64,000 nt of DNA from Nocardia abscessus NBRC 100374. Lineage in GTDB: Bacteria > Actinomycetota > Actinomycetes > Mycobacteriales > Mycobacteriaceae. The stretch covers positions 91,021 to 155,020 of the forward strand of contig NZ_BAFP01000040.1 in the NCBI RefSeq assembly GCF_000308455.1. Reading direction: 5' to 3'. A program made the translations under genes and the position numbers. Shown here one piece after another: positions 35,308-43,932 of this stretch. Each line of letters begins with the position of its first letter. Position 1 is the stretch's first letter. The notes under the pieces were generated by a model. It made no database searches, was not told the origin of the DNA, and saw only the letters and a list, made by a program, of their open reading frames with translations.

Positions 35308-35682
35308 GATGTCTCCCGCTTGTCCTCATCAGGTCTTGCCGCGGTGCGCCGGCCTGCGCCGACACTCTGATCTCGCATCGCCGAAAGCAGACTGTGGTGC
35401 CGGTTTATTGTCACTCGAGTTAACAGGACCTCTCGGGGTTGGGAAGATGAATGACGGTCGCGAGTCGCCGGGCAGCTATCGGATCGCAACATGCGCCGAT
35501 CGTCGTTGCCCCGTCGAAACCACGGAGGCTCCAAGCGATCACGATGTGGACACGTATCCGGAGTCCGACCACTACACCGAACGGTCCTATCGCCGCGTCA
35601 TCACCCGTCGCGGGTCATAGACATCGAAATGCCTTGTGCGGCAACATCATCCCCGTTGTCCCAGGTTGGCTACCATAGAAGG
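35308..35682. other. Gene-free stretch between the repetitive protein and FIST; one weak small ORF
   Basis: This 375-nt divergent interval must carry promoters for both sides. The only candidate gene is a 57-residue frame at 35447-35620 on the plus strand ([20 protein letters not shown], ending VITRRGS) with GGGAAG almost abutting its ATG. Its product is charged and has no recognisable family. I regard it as possible but unproven. No repeats or RNA genes were seen. Confidence 0.3.
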
Positions 35683-36837
35683 GTGCGGATCGGAGTAGGG
35701 CTCTCCACCGCGACCGGCGCGCGGCAGGCGGGCATGGAGGCCGCAGCGCTCGCCCGTGATCAGCTCGCGGGTGCGGCGCCGTCCCTCGCTGTGCTGCTCG
35801 CCTCCCGGGCGCACACCGACGAGGCCGTGGAGGTGCTGTCCGGCGTCCACCGGACGGTCCGGGTGCCCGCTCTGATCGGGTGCGTGGCGCAGGCGATCGT
35901 CGCTGGTCGCCGCGAGATAGAGGACGAGCCCGCGGTGGCGGTGTGGCTGGCTTCCGGACTGCCCGCTGCCGAGACCTTCCAATTGGACTTCCTCCGGACC
36001 GCGAGCGGCGGGCTGCTCGCCGGTTACCGCTTCGACAAGGCCGCGCGCGACTTCCACCTGCTGCTGCCCGACCCTTACTCGTTCCCCGCCGACCTGCTGC
36101 TGGAGTACGTGAACACGGATCTGCCCGGCACCGTCGTGATGGGTGGGCTGGTGAGCGGCGGCCGAGGGCCGGAGGGCAGCCGGCTGTTCCGCGACCACGC
36201 CGTGGTGACCTCCGGTGCGGTCGGCGTGCGTCTTCCGGGCTTGCACAATGTGCCGATCGTGTCGCAGGGCTGCCGCCCGATCGGCTACCCCTACACCGTC
36301 ACCGGCGCGGACGGCACCGTCATCACGGGGCTGGGTGGGCAGCCGCCGATCGAGCGGTTGCGCGAGATCGTCGCCGTGCTGCCGCCCGGCCAGCAGGAAC
36401 AGCTCGCCCGCGGCCTGCAGATCGGCTTCGTGGTCGACGAGCATCTGGCCGAGCCCGGTCAGGGCGACTTCCTCATCCGCGGCCTGCTCGGCGCCGATCC
36501 GTCCAGTGGCGCGATCGAGGTGGGCGAGGTCGTCGAGATAGGTACGACCGTGCAATTCCAGGTCCGCGACGCGGTCGGAGCGGACCAGGACCTGCGGGCC
36601 GCCCTGGCGCGGGTGCGGACGGACCTTTCCGGGCGCCCCGCCGGTGCTTTGCTGTTCACCTGCAACGGCCGCGGCCGCCGGATGTTCGGGGTGGCCGATC
36701 ACGACGCCACGGCGATCGAGGACGTGCTCGACGGCATTCCGCTCGCGGGTTTCTTCGCCGCGGGCGAGATCGGGCCCATCGCGGGTCGCAACGCGCTGCA
36801 CGGATTCACGGCGTCGATGGCGCTGTTCGTCGAATGA
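35683..36837 (+). CDS. FIST-domain sensory protein
   Basis: 384 residues. FIST_N (about 1-200: [52 protein letters not shown]) and FIST_C (about 225-365: [37 protein letters not shown]) are both clear. FIST proteins bind small ligands, probably amino acids, and usually feed signal-transduction proteins, but no kinase or chemoreceptor lies beside this one. GTG 35683 follows an AAGGG. Its stop overlaps the next start by 4 nt. Confidence 0.92.
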   Translation: MRIGVGLSTATGARQAGMEAAALARDQLAGAAPSLAVLLASRAHTDEAVEVLSGVHRTVRVPALIGCVAQAIVAGRREIEDEPAVAVWLASGLPAAETFQLDFLRTASGGLLAGYRFDKAARDFHLLLPDPYSFPADLLLEYVNTDLPGTVVMGGLVSGGRGPEGSRLFRDHAVVTSGAVGVRLPGLHNVPIVSQGCRPIGYPYTVTGADGTVITGLGGQPPIERLREIVAVLPPGQQEQLARGLQIGFVVDEHLAEPGQGDFLIRGLLGADPSSGAIEVGEVVEIGTTVQFQVRDAVGADQDLRAALARVRTDLSGRPAGALLFTCNGRGRRMFGVADHDATAIEDVLDGIPLAGFFAAGEIGPIAGRNALHGFTASMALFVE

Positions 36838-37583
36838 GCGTCGAGTTGAGGGTCTACGCCGAGCTGAACGACTTCCTGCGGCCCGACGAGCGCTACACCG
36901 TGCTGCGGCGGCCGTTCCGCCCGCACCAGACCGTCAAGGACGTCATCGAGGCCGCGGGCATCCCGCACACCGAGGTCGACCTGGTCCTGGTCGACGGACA
37001 CCCGGTCGACTTCGACCATCAGCCACCCATCGGCGGGCGGGTCACGGCGTATCCCGTATTCGAGACACTCGACATCGGGGCCGTGACCAGGGTTCGCCCG
37101 CATCCCCTGCGCGCGCCCCGGTTCCTCGCGGACGTGAATCTCGGCGGCCTCGCCAAGCTGATGCGGTTGATGGGCCTCGACGTGCACTGCCGGTGGGACG
37201 CCGAGGACGCCGAACTCGCCGAGGTGTCGGCGGCCGAGCACCGGATCCTGCTCACCCGCGATCGCGGGCTGCTCAAGCGCCGCAACGTCACACACGGCGT
37301 CTACATCCGGTCGGACCAGCCGGTGGAGCAGGTCGTGGAAGTGATCCGGCGGCTCGACCTCGTCGCGTGCCTGGCGCCGTTCACCCGCTGCCTGCGCTGC
37401 GGCGGCGCCGTGGCCGAGGTCGCCAAAGCGGAGGTCGAGGATCGGCTGGAACCGCTCACCCGGCGTTACTACGACACGTTCCGGCAGTGTCACGCGTGCG
37501 GGCGCGTCTACTGGCAGGGCTCGCACCAAGCCCGGCTGGCCGAGACGGTCGCGGCGATCCGCGCGGAGCTGGATCGATCCTGA
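36834..37583 (+). CDS. Mut7-C RNAse-domain protein with ubiquitin-like N-terminus
   Basis: 249 residues. An N-terminal ubiquitin-like/MoaD-type domain (about 1-85, [20 protein letters not shown]) is fused to a Mut7-C domain (about 95-245). The latter has PIN-like acidic residues in [20 protein letters not shown] and [14 protein letters not shown], then a four-cysteine zinc ribbon (CLRCGG and CHACGRVYW). This fusion is known in bacteria, and the Mut7-C part is predicted to be a ribonuclease. The ATG overlaps the FIST stop, so the pair is one unit. Confidence 0.9.
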   Translation: MSVELRVYAELNDFLRPDERYTVLRRPFRPHQTVKDVIEAAGIPHTEVDLVLVDGHPVDFDHQPPIGGRVTAYPVFETLDIGAVTRVRPHPLRAPRFLADVNLGGLAKLMRLMGLDVHCRWDAEDAELAEVSAAEHRILLTRDRGLLKRRNVTHGVYIRSDQPVEQVVEVIRRLDLVACLAPFTRCLRCGGAVAEVAKAEVEDRLEPLTRRYYDTFRQCHACGRVYWQGSHQARLAETVAAIRAELDRS

Positions 37584-37696
37584 TCGACCGGGCGAGCGGA
37601 TTTCCGCCCGGTGCCCCGCCATGCTGGTCGAGGACGGAACGCGCTGTGCGGAGGCGCCCGGGCGCGTCGGCCCCGCGTTCGCCTAGACTCACTGCC

Positions 37697-39616
37697 GTGG
37701 CCGGACGACTTCCAGATCGCGATATCGCGGCGATACGCGAACGCGTCCGGATCGAAGACGTGGTGGGCGAGTACGTCGCGCTCAAGCGCGCCGGCGCGGA
37801 TTCCATGAAGGGTCTGTGCCCGTTCCACGACGAGAAGTCGCCGTCGTTCCACGTGCGCCCCAACCACGGCCTGTTCCACTGCTTCGGCTGCGGTGAGGGC
37901 GGCGACGTATTCGCCTTCCTGCAGAAGATCGAGCACACCGGGTTCGTCGAGTCGGTCGAGCAGCTGGCCGACCGGATCGGGTACCAGATCAACTACGAGG
38001 GCGGCGGCACCTCGGTGCAGCGCGACCGCGGCACCAGGTCCCGGCTGGTCGCGGCGAACGCGGCCGCACACGAGTTCTACATGGCGCAGCTACGCGAGCC
38101 CGGAGCCGAAGCCGCGCGCAACTATCTCACCGAGCGCAACTTCGACGCGGCGGCCGCTCAGCATTTCGGCTGCGGCTACGCCCCCGCGGGGTGGGACGTG
38201 CTCACCAAGCACCTGCTCCGTAAGGGGTTCGACTTCAAGGAGCTGGAGGCGGCCGGGCTGTCCCGGCAGGGCCAGCGCGGCCCGATCGACCGTTTCCACC
38301 GGCGTCTGCTGTGGCCGATCCGCAACCTGTCCGGTGACGTCATCGGCTTCGGCGCCCGCAAGCTCTTCGACGACGACACCATGCCCGGCAAGTACATCAA
38401 CACCCCGGAAACGTTGCTGTACAAGAAATCCCAGGTGCTCTTCGGCCTGGACCACGCCAAGCGCGAGATCGCCAAGGGCCACCAGGCCGTCGTGGTCGAG
38501 GGCTACACCGACGTCATGGCGATGCACCTGGCCGGGGTGAAAACCGCCGTCGCGGCGTGTGGCACCGCCTTCGGCGACGAGCACCTCGCCCTGTTGCGCC
38601 GCCTGCTGATGGACGACAACTTCTGGCGCGGCGAGATCATCTACACCTTCGACGGTGACGCGGCGGGCCAGGCAGCGGCGCTGAAAGCCTTCTCCGGCGA
38701 TCAGAAGCTCGCCGGTCAGACCTACATCGCGGTCGCGCCGGACGGGCAGGACCCGTGCGAGCTACGGCAGCATTCCGGCGACGCGGCCGTGCGCGATCTG
38801 GTCGCCCGCCGAACACCGCTGTACGAGTTCGTGATTCGCGGACTGCTGGCCGACCACAACCTGGACACCGCGGAGGGACAGGTGGAGGCGTTGCGCCGCG
38901 CGGTGCCGGTGGTCGCCCAGATCAAGGACAACGCCCTGCGCAAGGCTTACGCCACCAAACTGGCCGGCTGGGTCGGCTGGGACGACATCCAGACCGTCGT
39001 GCGCCGGGTCGGCGAGGAAGCCAAGCGGCATCGCAACGGCGGCGGGCGCCCTGGAGTGCCACCTCCGGCCGCACAGCGCGACGTGGTAGCCGAACATCCT
39101 GCGGCACGGCCGAATCCGAACGACCCCACGCTCCTGCCGCAACGCCAGGTGCTGGCCGCCGCGCTCCAGTACCCGGCGATGGCGGGCGCGGGCTTCGACG
39201 CGCTCGAGTCCGAAGCCTTCACTCACCCCGCGTACGCGGTCGTGCGCATGCTGATCGCCGAGGCGGGCGGTACGGCGGCCGGGCTGGGCGGCGCCGAGTG
39301 GGTCAACGCCGTCGCGGACCGCACCGACGACCTGACCATGCGCGCCATGCTGTCGGAGCTGGCCAACGAGCCGCTGCCGGTGAAAACGGAGGCCGACATC
39401 CCGCGCTTCGTCGCCGGTGTCCTGGCACGCACCCAGGAGGCCTGGGTGGGCAGGCAGATCGCCGAACTCAAGTCCAAGTTGCAGCGGGTCTCCTCGACCG
39501 AACAGCCGGAGGCCTACTTCGCCCTCTTCGGCGACCTCGTCGCCCTGGAGCAGTACCGCAAGAGTTTGCTCACCCAGGCGATGGGCAGTCACGGCGATTT
39601 CGCCACCGGGGCCTAG
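37697..39616 (+). CDS. dnaG: DNA primase DnaG
   Basis: This 639-residue primase synthesises RNA primers for the replisome. The CHC2 zinc finger has C41, H44, C62 and C65 (CPFHDEKSPSFH, HCFGCGEGG). The TOPRIM catalytic core (about 250-370) shows VVVEGYTDVMAMH and YTFDGDAAGQAAA. The C-terminal DnaB-interacting helical domain ends the protein. GTG 37697 gives the family start AGRLPDRDIAAIRERV. The lengthy open frame upstream overlaps two other genes and is not used. No rpsU or rpoD neighbours, as expected in actinobacteria. Confidence 0.96.
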   Translation: MAGRLPDRDIAAIRERVRIEDVVGEYVALKRAGADSMKGLCPFHDEKSPSFHVRPNHGLFHCFGCGEGGDVFAFLQKIEHTGFVESVEQLADRIGYQINYEGGGTSVQRDRGTRSRLVAANAAAHEFYMAQLREPGAEAARNYLTERNFDAAAAQHFGCGYAPAGWDVLTKHLLRKGFDFKELEAAGLSRQGQRGPIDRFHRRLLWPIRNLSGDVIGFGARKLFDDDTMPGKYINTPETLLYKKSQVLFGLDHAKREIAKGHQAVVVEGYTDVMAMHLAGVKTAVAACGTAFGDEHLALLRRLLMDDNFWRGEIIYTFDGDAAGQAAALKAFSGDQKLAGQTYIAVAPDGQDPCELRQHSGDAAVRDLVARRTPLYEFVIRGLLADHNLDTAEGQVEALRRAVPVVAQIKDNALRKAYATKLAGWVGWDDIQTVVRRVGEEAKRHRNGGGRPGVPPPAAQRDVVAEHPAARPNPNDPTLLPQRQVLAAALQYPAMAGAGFDALESEAFTHPAYAVVRMLIAEAGGTAAGLGGAEWVNAVADRTDDLTMRAMLSELANEPLPVKTEADIPRFVAGVLARTQEAWVGRQIAELKSKLQRVSSTEQPEAYFALFGDLVALEQYRKSLLTQAMGSHGDFATGA

Positions 39617-39644
39617 AACATCCCCGCTTCTTCGCACAGATGCG

Positions 39645-39682
39645 TGATTCCTCGCACATCGTTCGACGTGTGCGAGGAATCA
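39645..39682. terminator. Strong bidirectional hairpin terminator after dnaG
   Basis: Perfect 14-bp arms (39645-39658, TGATTCCTCGCACA, and 39669-39682) with a 10-nt loop lie between the convergent dnaG and small-protein genes. Confidence 0.75.
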
Positions 39683-39706
39683 GTTCGTTGGGCGGAAAGC
39701 TCCAGG

Positions 39707-39952
39707 TCAGCGGCGGAGCTGGTCGTGCGGGACCAGGACGGTGGTCCGCTCGTCCAGCGGCTCCATCGGCTCGAGGCGGGGGCGGGTGCTCAGCTTGTCC
39801 GCTAGTTTCTGCCTGCCGACGAGCACCAGCTTGCGGGTCACCGGGCTCTCGGTCAGCGCGCGCGTCGCGGCGCTGATCTGTTCGTAGCGAGCCCGCCCGG
39901 CCTTGCTGCCGAGTACGTAGCCGGCCGCCACGCCGATGATCAACCGCAGCAT
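39707..39952 (-). CDS. Small YtxH-like membrane-anchored protein
   Basis: 81 residues. The N-terminus LRLIIGVAAGYVLGSKAGRA plus RYEQI is a short glycine-rich membrane helix followed by a basic region, as in YtxH/DUF883-like proteins and the small protein conserved beside dnaG in actinobacteria. The rest is charged (RPRLEPMEPLDERTTVLVPH). ATG 39952 is preceded by GGGAGGAG on the minus strand. Function is unknown; envelope stress proteins share this architecture. Confidence 0.75.
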   Translation of the reverse strand: MLRLIIGVAAGYVLGSKAGRARYEQISAATRALTESPVTRKLVLVGRQKLADKLSTRPRLEPMEPLDERTTVLVPHDQLRR

Positions 39953-40155
39953 CTCGATGTGCTCCTCCCAGTTGCCAGTTCGCCGCCACCATCCTGCCCG
40001 ACGCCCCACACCCCTGTCGATCCGGCTACCCGGTAGCGAGCCGCCCGTCTCCACCGACAAGTCAGCAGGTAGCGGCGCGATTTGGGCTCCCGCCCAGCGA
40101 TACGCTAAAGTTTCTCCTCGGCCCGCCCGATACCAACCGGACGAGCCCAGGACAA

Positions 40156-40228
40156 TCCCCTATAGCTCAATTGGCAGAGCAGCCGACTGTTAATCGGCAG
40201 GTTTCTGGTTCGAGTCCAGATGGGGGAG
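40156..40228 (+). tRNA. tRNA-Asn (GTT anticodon)
   Basis: The 73-nt cloverleaf can be drawn by hand. The acceptor TCCCCTA pairs with TGGGGGA (one T-G wobble), D-arm GCTC/GAGC, anticodon arm CCGAC/ATCGG-type with loop TGTTAAT containing anticodon GTT, and T-arm CTGGTTCGAGTCCAG. The discriminator is G and CCA is not encoded. It sits downstream of dnaG as tRNA-Asn does in M. tuberculosis. The DNA directly downstream is an accessory island, and tRNA 3' ends are common integration sites. Confidence 0.96.
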
Positions 40229-40233
40229 CAGTG

Positions 40234-40268
40234 ACCAGGGCGAACGTATCAGTTCGACCCTGGTTTTG
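40234..40268 (+). terminator. Intrinsic terminator of tRNA-Asn
   Basis: ACCAGGGCGAAC (40234-40245) pairs with GTTCGACCCTGGT (40252-40264, one bulged A) and is followed by a T-run. It begins 6 nt after the tRNA 3' end. Confidence 0.8.
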
Positions 40269-40469
40269 TCCGTTTTGGGGGAGAACTACACGTTTTCGTC
40301 TCGTGATGCGTGCCGGGGGGCCGCCGTGAAGTAACCGATGTCTGGTGCTCGGGAGGTGTCCGCGTAGCCGCGCGGGCGGCCAGCTCGGGCAGTAGGGTAT
40401 TCGGCTCGAGGAGAGATTGGTTGTTCAGTCGCTGGGCTGCAACTTCGAGGGGGAATGCCGTGTCGTCTG

Positions 40470-43016
40470 CTACCCGGTATCGATGTCGGAATCCGTCTTC
40501 TCACCAGGTGCCGCGTAGACCGTCCGGGCCGGATCGAGAATCGCCGATTCGTGTGCTGCCGCGGTTTCAGCAGAGACCTGCATGGTCACCGACCGCCCGG
40601 AATCGAGGTCGGTGGCGGTGAGCCGAACGAGGTGGTTCGCGTCGACGTCGATTTCGACTTCGATGCGCGGAGTGCCTTTGGGTGTCGCGCGCAACCCGTT
40701 CAATTCGAGGATGCCGAGCTTCCTGTTCCGTGCGGCCAAGCGGCTCTCGCCTTGGTGAAGCTGGATCTGCACGCCGCGCTGATCGTCCGTCGCCGTTGTG
40801 AGGACGACGTCCTTCCGCTTCGTCGGCGTGGTGGTGTTGCGCTCCAGCAGCTGGATCATGCGACCGTTGGCCCCGGCCACGCCGAGTGAGCGAGGAAAGA
40901 CGTCGAGCAGCAGGACATCCTTCTGATGGCCCCATAAGACCCCACTTTGTAGGGTCGCGCCGACTACTACGCCCTCCGGGATGACCTCCCGGCGGGGTGG
41001 TCGACCGGTGAGTTCCCGGACCAGGTCGGCTATCGCGGGCATACGGGTGGCGCCGCCGACAAGTGCGATGTTGTCGATCGCCTCGGCGGTGGTCAAGCCG
41101 TCGCTGAGGGCGCGGTGGATCGGCGCCCTGCAGCGGTCGAGCAGATCGCGCGTCATCTCCTCGAATTTATCTCGGGTCAAGGAAAGTTCGAGATCGAGCT
41201 GACCACCCGGGCCCGCGCAGATGGACGGCAGCGTGATCTCGGTACTGGTGCGCGACGACAGTTCGATCTTGGCTTGCTCGGCAGCCTCCCGAATCCGTTC
41301 CATAGCACGCGGGTCGAGGGATAGGTCGACTCGGTGCTTCGCGCGGAATGCTTCGACGACATACTCGGCGATCCGGTTGTCCCAGTTCACGCCACCGAGC
41401 TGATCATCACCACCGGTCGCTCTGACCTCGACGACACCTTCCCCGATCTCGAGCAGCGACACATCGAGAGTGCCGCCGCCCAGGTCGAAAACAAGAAGCG
41501 TCTCTTCGGTATCCTTCCTCGCACCGTAGGCCAGCGCGGCAGCGGTGGGCTCGTTGATCATCCGGGACACCGAGAGTCCGGCCAACGCGGCGGCTTCTAC
41601 CGTTGCCGCCCGCTGGATGAGGTCGAAGTGCGCGGGCACGGTGACCACGGCATCACGGACGGGTGTGTCGAGAAATCGCTCAGCCGCACTTCGGAGTTCG
41701 GCCAGGATCACGGCGGCGACGCCGACCGCAGTGTAGGTTCGCCCATCGACTCGGCGCTGCCAATTGCTACCGAGCGCCAGCTTCACCGTGGAGAACGTGC
41801 GCTGCGGATTGCGCGTGGCCTGGCGCTTCGCGGGTGCACCGACCAGCCAGTTGCCGTCAACAGTGATGGCGGCGACGCTGGGCATCGTGCGTTCGCCCAC
41901 TCTGCTCGGAATCACCCGGCACTCGTCGTCCAGCCATACCGCGATGGCAGAATTCGTCGTGCCGAAATCAATTCCGATGCTGTGCCGGATGTGGGGCCGG
42001 GAAGGCGTCGCACCGGCCTGCCCGCCGGTAGTGCCGGCGTCTGGCAATTCGCCGAGCCCGCGCGAGATCCACAGTTGTCGCGCACGTTTGGCGACCACGG
42101 GGTCCGGGTCGCTGGCGATCAGGGCGGCCAGGTCCGAACGTGCGGCGTCGCGTACCTCTGATCGCCAGCTGCCGAGAAGGTTCTCGAGTTCGTGCAACGC
42201 GCCGATGCGCTGCCAGGGTTGTTCGCTGCGCAAAGCGGTGCGGATGTCTGACGGAACGTGTTTCGTCCGGACAGCGACGTTCCTGGCGATGTACAGCGCG
42301 CCCTGCACGCTAGCGACGCTACGGGTTGGTGTCTGGTTCGGGGTGCGGCGCTTCACCGAATCGTGTACGTAGTTGTACAGATCATCGATGCTTATCCAGC
42401 CATCACCATCGAGATCAGCAGCACCAGAGCGCAATCCGTGGACGATGGCGCTGGTGAACACCGATGGTTCTGTGGAGATGCGGCTGCTTACCTCGGATTC
42501 GTGACTGAACTGCAGCGACGTCGAGGCGGTGATGACCACGCGGCCGCGTCCGGAAAATGGTTCGGTGACGTCGACGGAATCCGCCGCTGTTCTGGTGCGC
42601 AAGCCGCGTGCGAACGCACCGCTGTAGCAGCAGTCGAGCAGCAGCACGGTCTTGTTCGAGCGACTGGCCTCGATCTGGTCGCTGATGAATGTCGAGTCGA
42701 TGCCCGTCGATGCGAGATATGCCTTCTCTGTATCGCTGCCGATCAGGTAGAGCCGATTCTGCAGATCCTTCTGACCGTGACAGGACATGTGCAGCAGCAG
42801 TAGATCGTCACTGCGAGCGCTGCGGAAGAATCGTTCGATCGCCTTGCGGCATCGGGTCGCCGGTGCGTCCCGCAATACCTCGACTTCAAAGCCGGCGATC
42901 GCCGGATCCGCCAGCACCTCCTCGAGTTGGGCCGCGTCTTGTGCCGCGCCGGGCAATTCTGCGTAGGCGGGATCGCTGTAGTGCTGATTCGCGATGATCA
43001 GGCTATGGTTCGCCAT
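40470..43016 (-). CDS. Caspase/EF-hand/Hsp70 fusion protein
   Basis: 848 residues. A caspase-like protease (about 1-245) begins HSLIIANQHYSDPAYAELPG; the catalytic dyad is His80 in MSCHGQ and Cys130 in LLDCCYSGAF, a metacaspase-like pattern. A canonical EF-hand loop DLDGDGWISIDD (about 201-212) lies at its end. A helical linker follows (about 255-320). The rest (about 345-840) is Hsp70: IDFGTTNS (phosphate 1), DLGGGTLDVS (phosphate 2), GGATRMP and a beta substrate-binding domain (FPRSLGVAG onward) without the usual lid. ATG 43016 lies inside the end of the EACC1 gene (14-nt overlap). A calcium- or client-triggered protease is a reasonable guess; nothing is proven. Confidence 0.9.
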   Translation of the reverse strand: MANHSLIIANQHYSDPAYAELPGAAQDAAQLEEVLADPAIAGFEVEVLRDAPATRCRKAIERFFRSARSDDLLLLHMSCHGQKDLQNRLYLIGSDTEKAYLASTGIDSTFISDQIEASRSNKTVLLLDCCYSGAFARGLRTRTAADSVDVTEPFSGRGRVVITASTSLQFSHESEVSSRISTEPSVFTSAIVHGLRSGAADLDGDGWISIDDLYNYVHDSVKRRTPNQTPTRSVASVQGALYIARNVAVRTKHVPSDIRTALRSEQPWQRIGALHELENLLGSWRSEVRDAARSDLAALIASDPDPVVAKRARQLWISRGLGELPDAGTTGGQAGATPSRPHIRHSIGIDFGTTNSAIAVWLDDECRVIPSRVGERTMPSVAAITVDGNWLVGAPAKRQATRNPQRTFSTVKLALGSNWQRRVDGRTYTAVGVAAVILAELRSAAERFLDTPVRDAVVTVPAHFDLIQRAATVEAAALAGLSVSRMINEPTAAALAYGARKDTEETLLVFDLGGGTLDVSLLEIGEGVVEVRATGGDDQLGGVNWDNRIAEYVVEAFRAKHRVDLSLDPRAMERIREAAEQAKIELSSRTSTEITLPSICAGPGGQLDLELSLTRDKFEEMTRDLLDRCRAPIHRALSDGLTTAEAIDNIALVGGATRMPAIADLVRELTGRPPRREVIPEGVVVGATLQSGVLWGHQKDVLLLDVFPRSLGVAGANGRMIQLLERNTTTPTKRKDVVLTTATDDQRGVQIQLHQGESRLAARNRKLGILELNGLRATPKGTPRIEVEIDVDANHLVRLTATDLDSGRSVTMQVSAETAAAHESAILDPARTVYAAPGEKTDSDIDTG

Positions 43017-43389
43017 GGTTCGCCACTCGATGACGGGCCAGGAATTCGGCGATGAGGAGGCGCTGTTCGCCGGTCGAAGCAGCGGATATCTCGATCTCGT
43101 CGTCGCCGACCTTGATCCGAACGGAGCCACGTGTGCGCCGAACAAGCCAGCTCTTGACAACCTCGGTCGCGGTCTGAAGTACCGCAGGAGACGACACGAT
43201 CGCGACGATCGAGGCGATCGTCGCCACGTCACCTGTCCGTGTTCCAGTCGGAGCCGCCCCCGCGGCAGGGCGGTTGACATCATCGAAATCGAGTTCCCGA
43301 AGTTCGGTCAGAAGCAGATCGCTGTCCCCGCTGAGCTGCTCGGCGTCCGCGCCATCCTCGATGATTGTGAATTCGACTCGCTGATTCAT
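43003..43389 (-). CDS. EACC1-like effector-associated component
   Basis: 128 residues. It has an N-terminal strand-rich part (VEFTIIEDGADAEQLSGDSD) with TELRELDFDDV, a hydrophobic middle helix (about 52-75, ATIASIVAIVSSPAVLQTAT) and a C-terminal VKSWLVRRTRGSVRIKVGDD and EIEISAAS. This order fits EACC1, the effector-associated constant component that accompanies caspase and other effectors in actinobacterial conflict systems. That family assignment is from memory of its profile and should be tested. It precedes and overlaps the caspase-Hsp70 gene, so the two are translationally coupled, which is the typical EACC1-effector pairing. Confidence 0.65.
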   Translation of the reverse strand: MNQRVEFTIIEDGADAEQLSGDSDLLLTELRELDFDDVNRPAAGAAPTGTRTGDVATIASIVAIVSSPAVLQTATEVVKSWLVRRTRGSVRIKVGDDEIEISAASTGEQRLLIAEFLARHRVANHGEP

Positions 43390-43446
43390 CAGATCCCCAG
43401 GTTTGTTATCTTAGTCCGCCACCTCGACACGAGCAACTCAGTGTAC

Positions 43447-43851
43447 TTATGCATCGTCGGTCGGTAGTGGATCGCAACATGACTGCCGGCACGCGCGGTA
43501 GCCGGCGGAGCGGGTGCATTCCCATCGGCCGCAGTCCACTGCCCGGATGGCATCAAACTTGCGGGTATCGAGATCCTGCCAAGGAGCTTGACGTGAGACG
43601 AAGGTCGTCCGCCGGATGACGCCGACGTTCTCGCACGCGGTGGGGGCGGTGTCGACGATGTCGCAGATTCGTCCCGAGGAATTTGGTTGCCGATCGTCCT
43701 GCTGCAACTCGGGGTGGGTGATTCGACCTGACAGAGGGGTGAGGCCGATCGCGTATTCGCTTGGGAATGCGGATACTCGGCAAGATATTGCTCGATACTC
43801 GTCGAACTCGGCAAAATATAACCCTTCTCGAGGGTCCTCCTTGCAAGTAGC
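43447..43851 (-). pseudogene. Coding-like remnant or small gene without a clear start
   Basis: This 405-nt open frame has strongly G/C-biased third positions over its last two-thirds (DIVDTAPTACENVGVI, DAIRAVDCGRWECTRSAGYR), unlike the alternative frame there. It contains no ATG or GTG. A TTG at 43707 would give 86 residues. AAGGAGG (43836-43842) lies near its 5' limit but is not followed by a usable start. I do not recognise the product. It may be the 3' part of a decayed gene or a TTG-started small protein upstream of EACC1. The rest of the 543-nt gap 43390-43932 is AT-rich and should carry the divergent promoters of both conflict operons. Confidence 0.35.
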
Positions 43852-43932
43852 TCAGCAGTAACATGATCGGAAGTATGATCGGAGTGCGGAGGTGCATATC
43901 CGCAAGACCGCCGGGGTGATGAGGTATATATT

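Noticed and set aside
36644..37696. Upstream extension of the dnaG frame by about 350 residues
   Set aside because: It overlaps the FIST and Mut7-C genes, and the primase family starts at the GTG at 37697.
43389..43814. 141-residue minus-strand frame ending at the EACC1 start (TGATG)
   Set aside because: The composition is Ser/Pro/Arg-rich with poor third-position bias, while another frame there looks coding. The overlap with the EACC1 ATG is noted but not enough.
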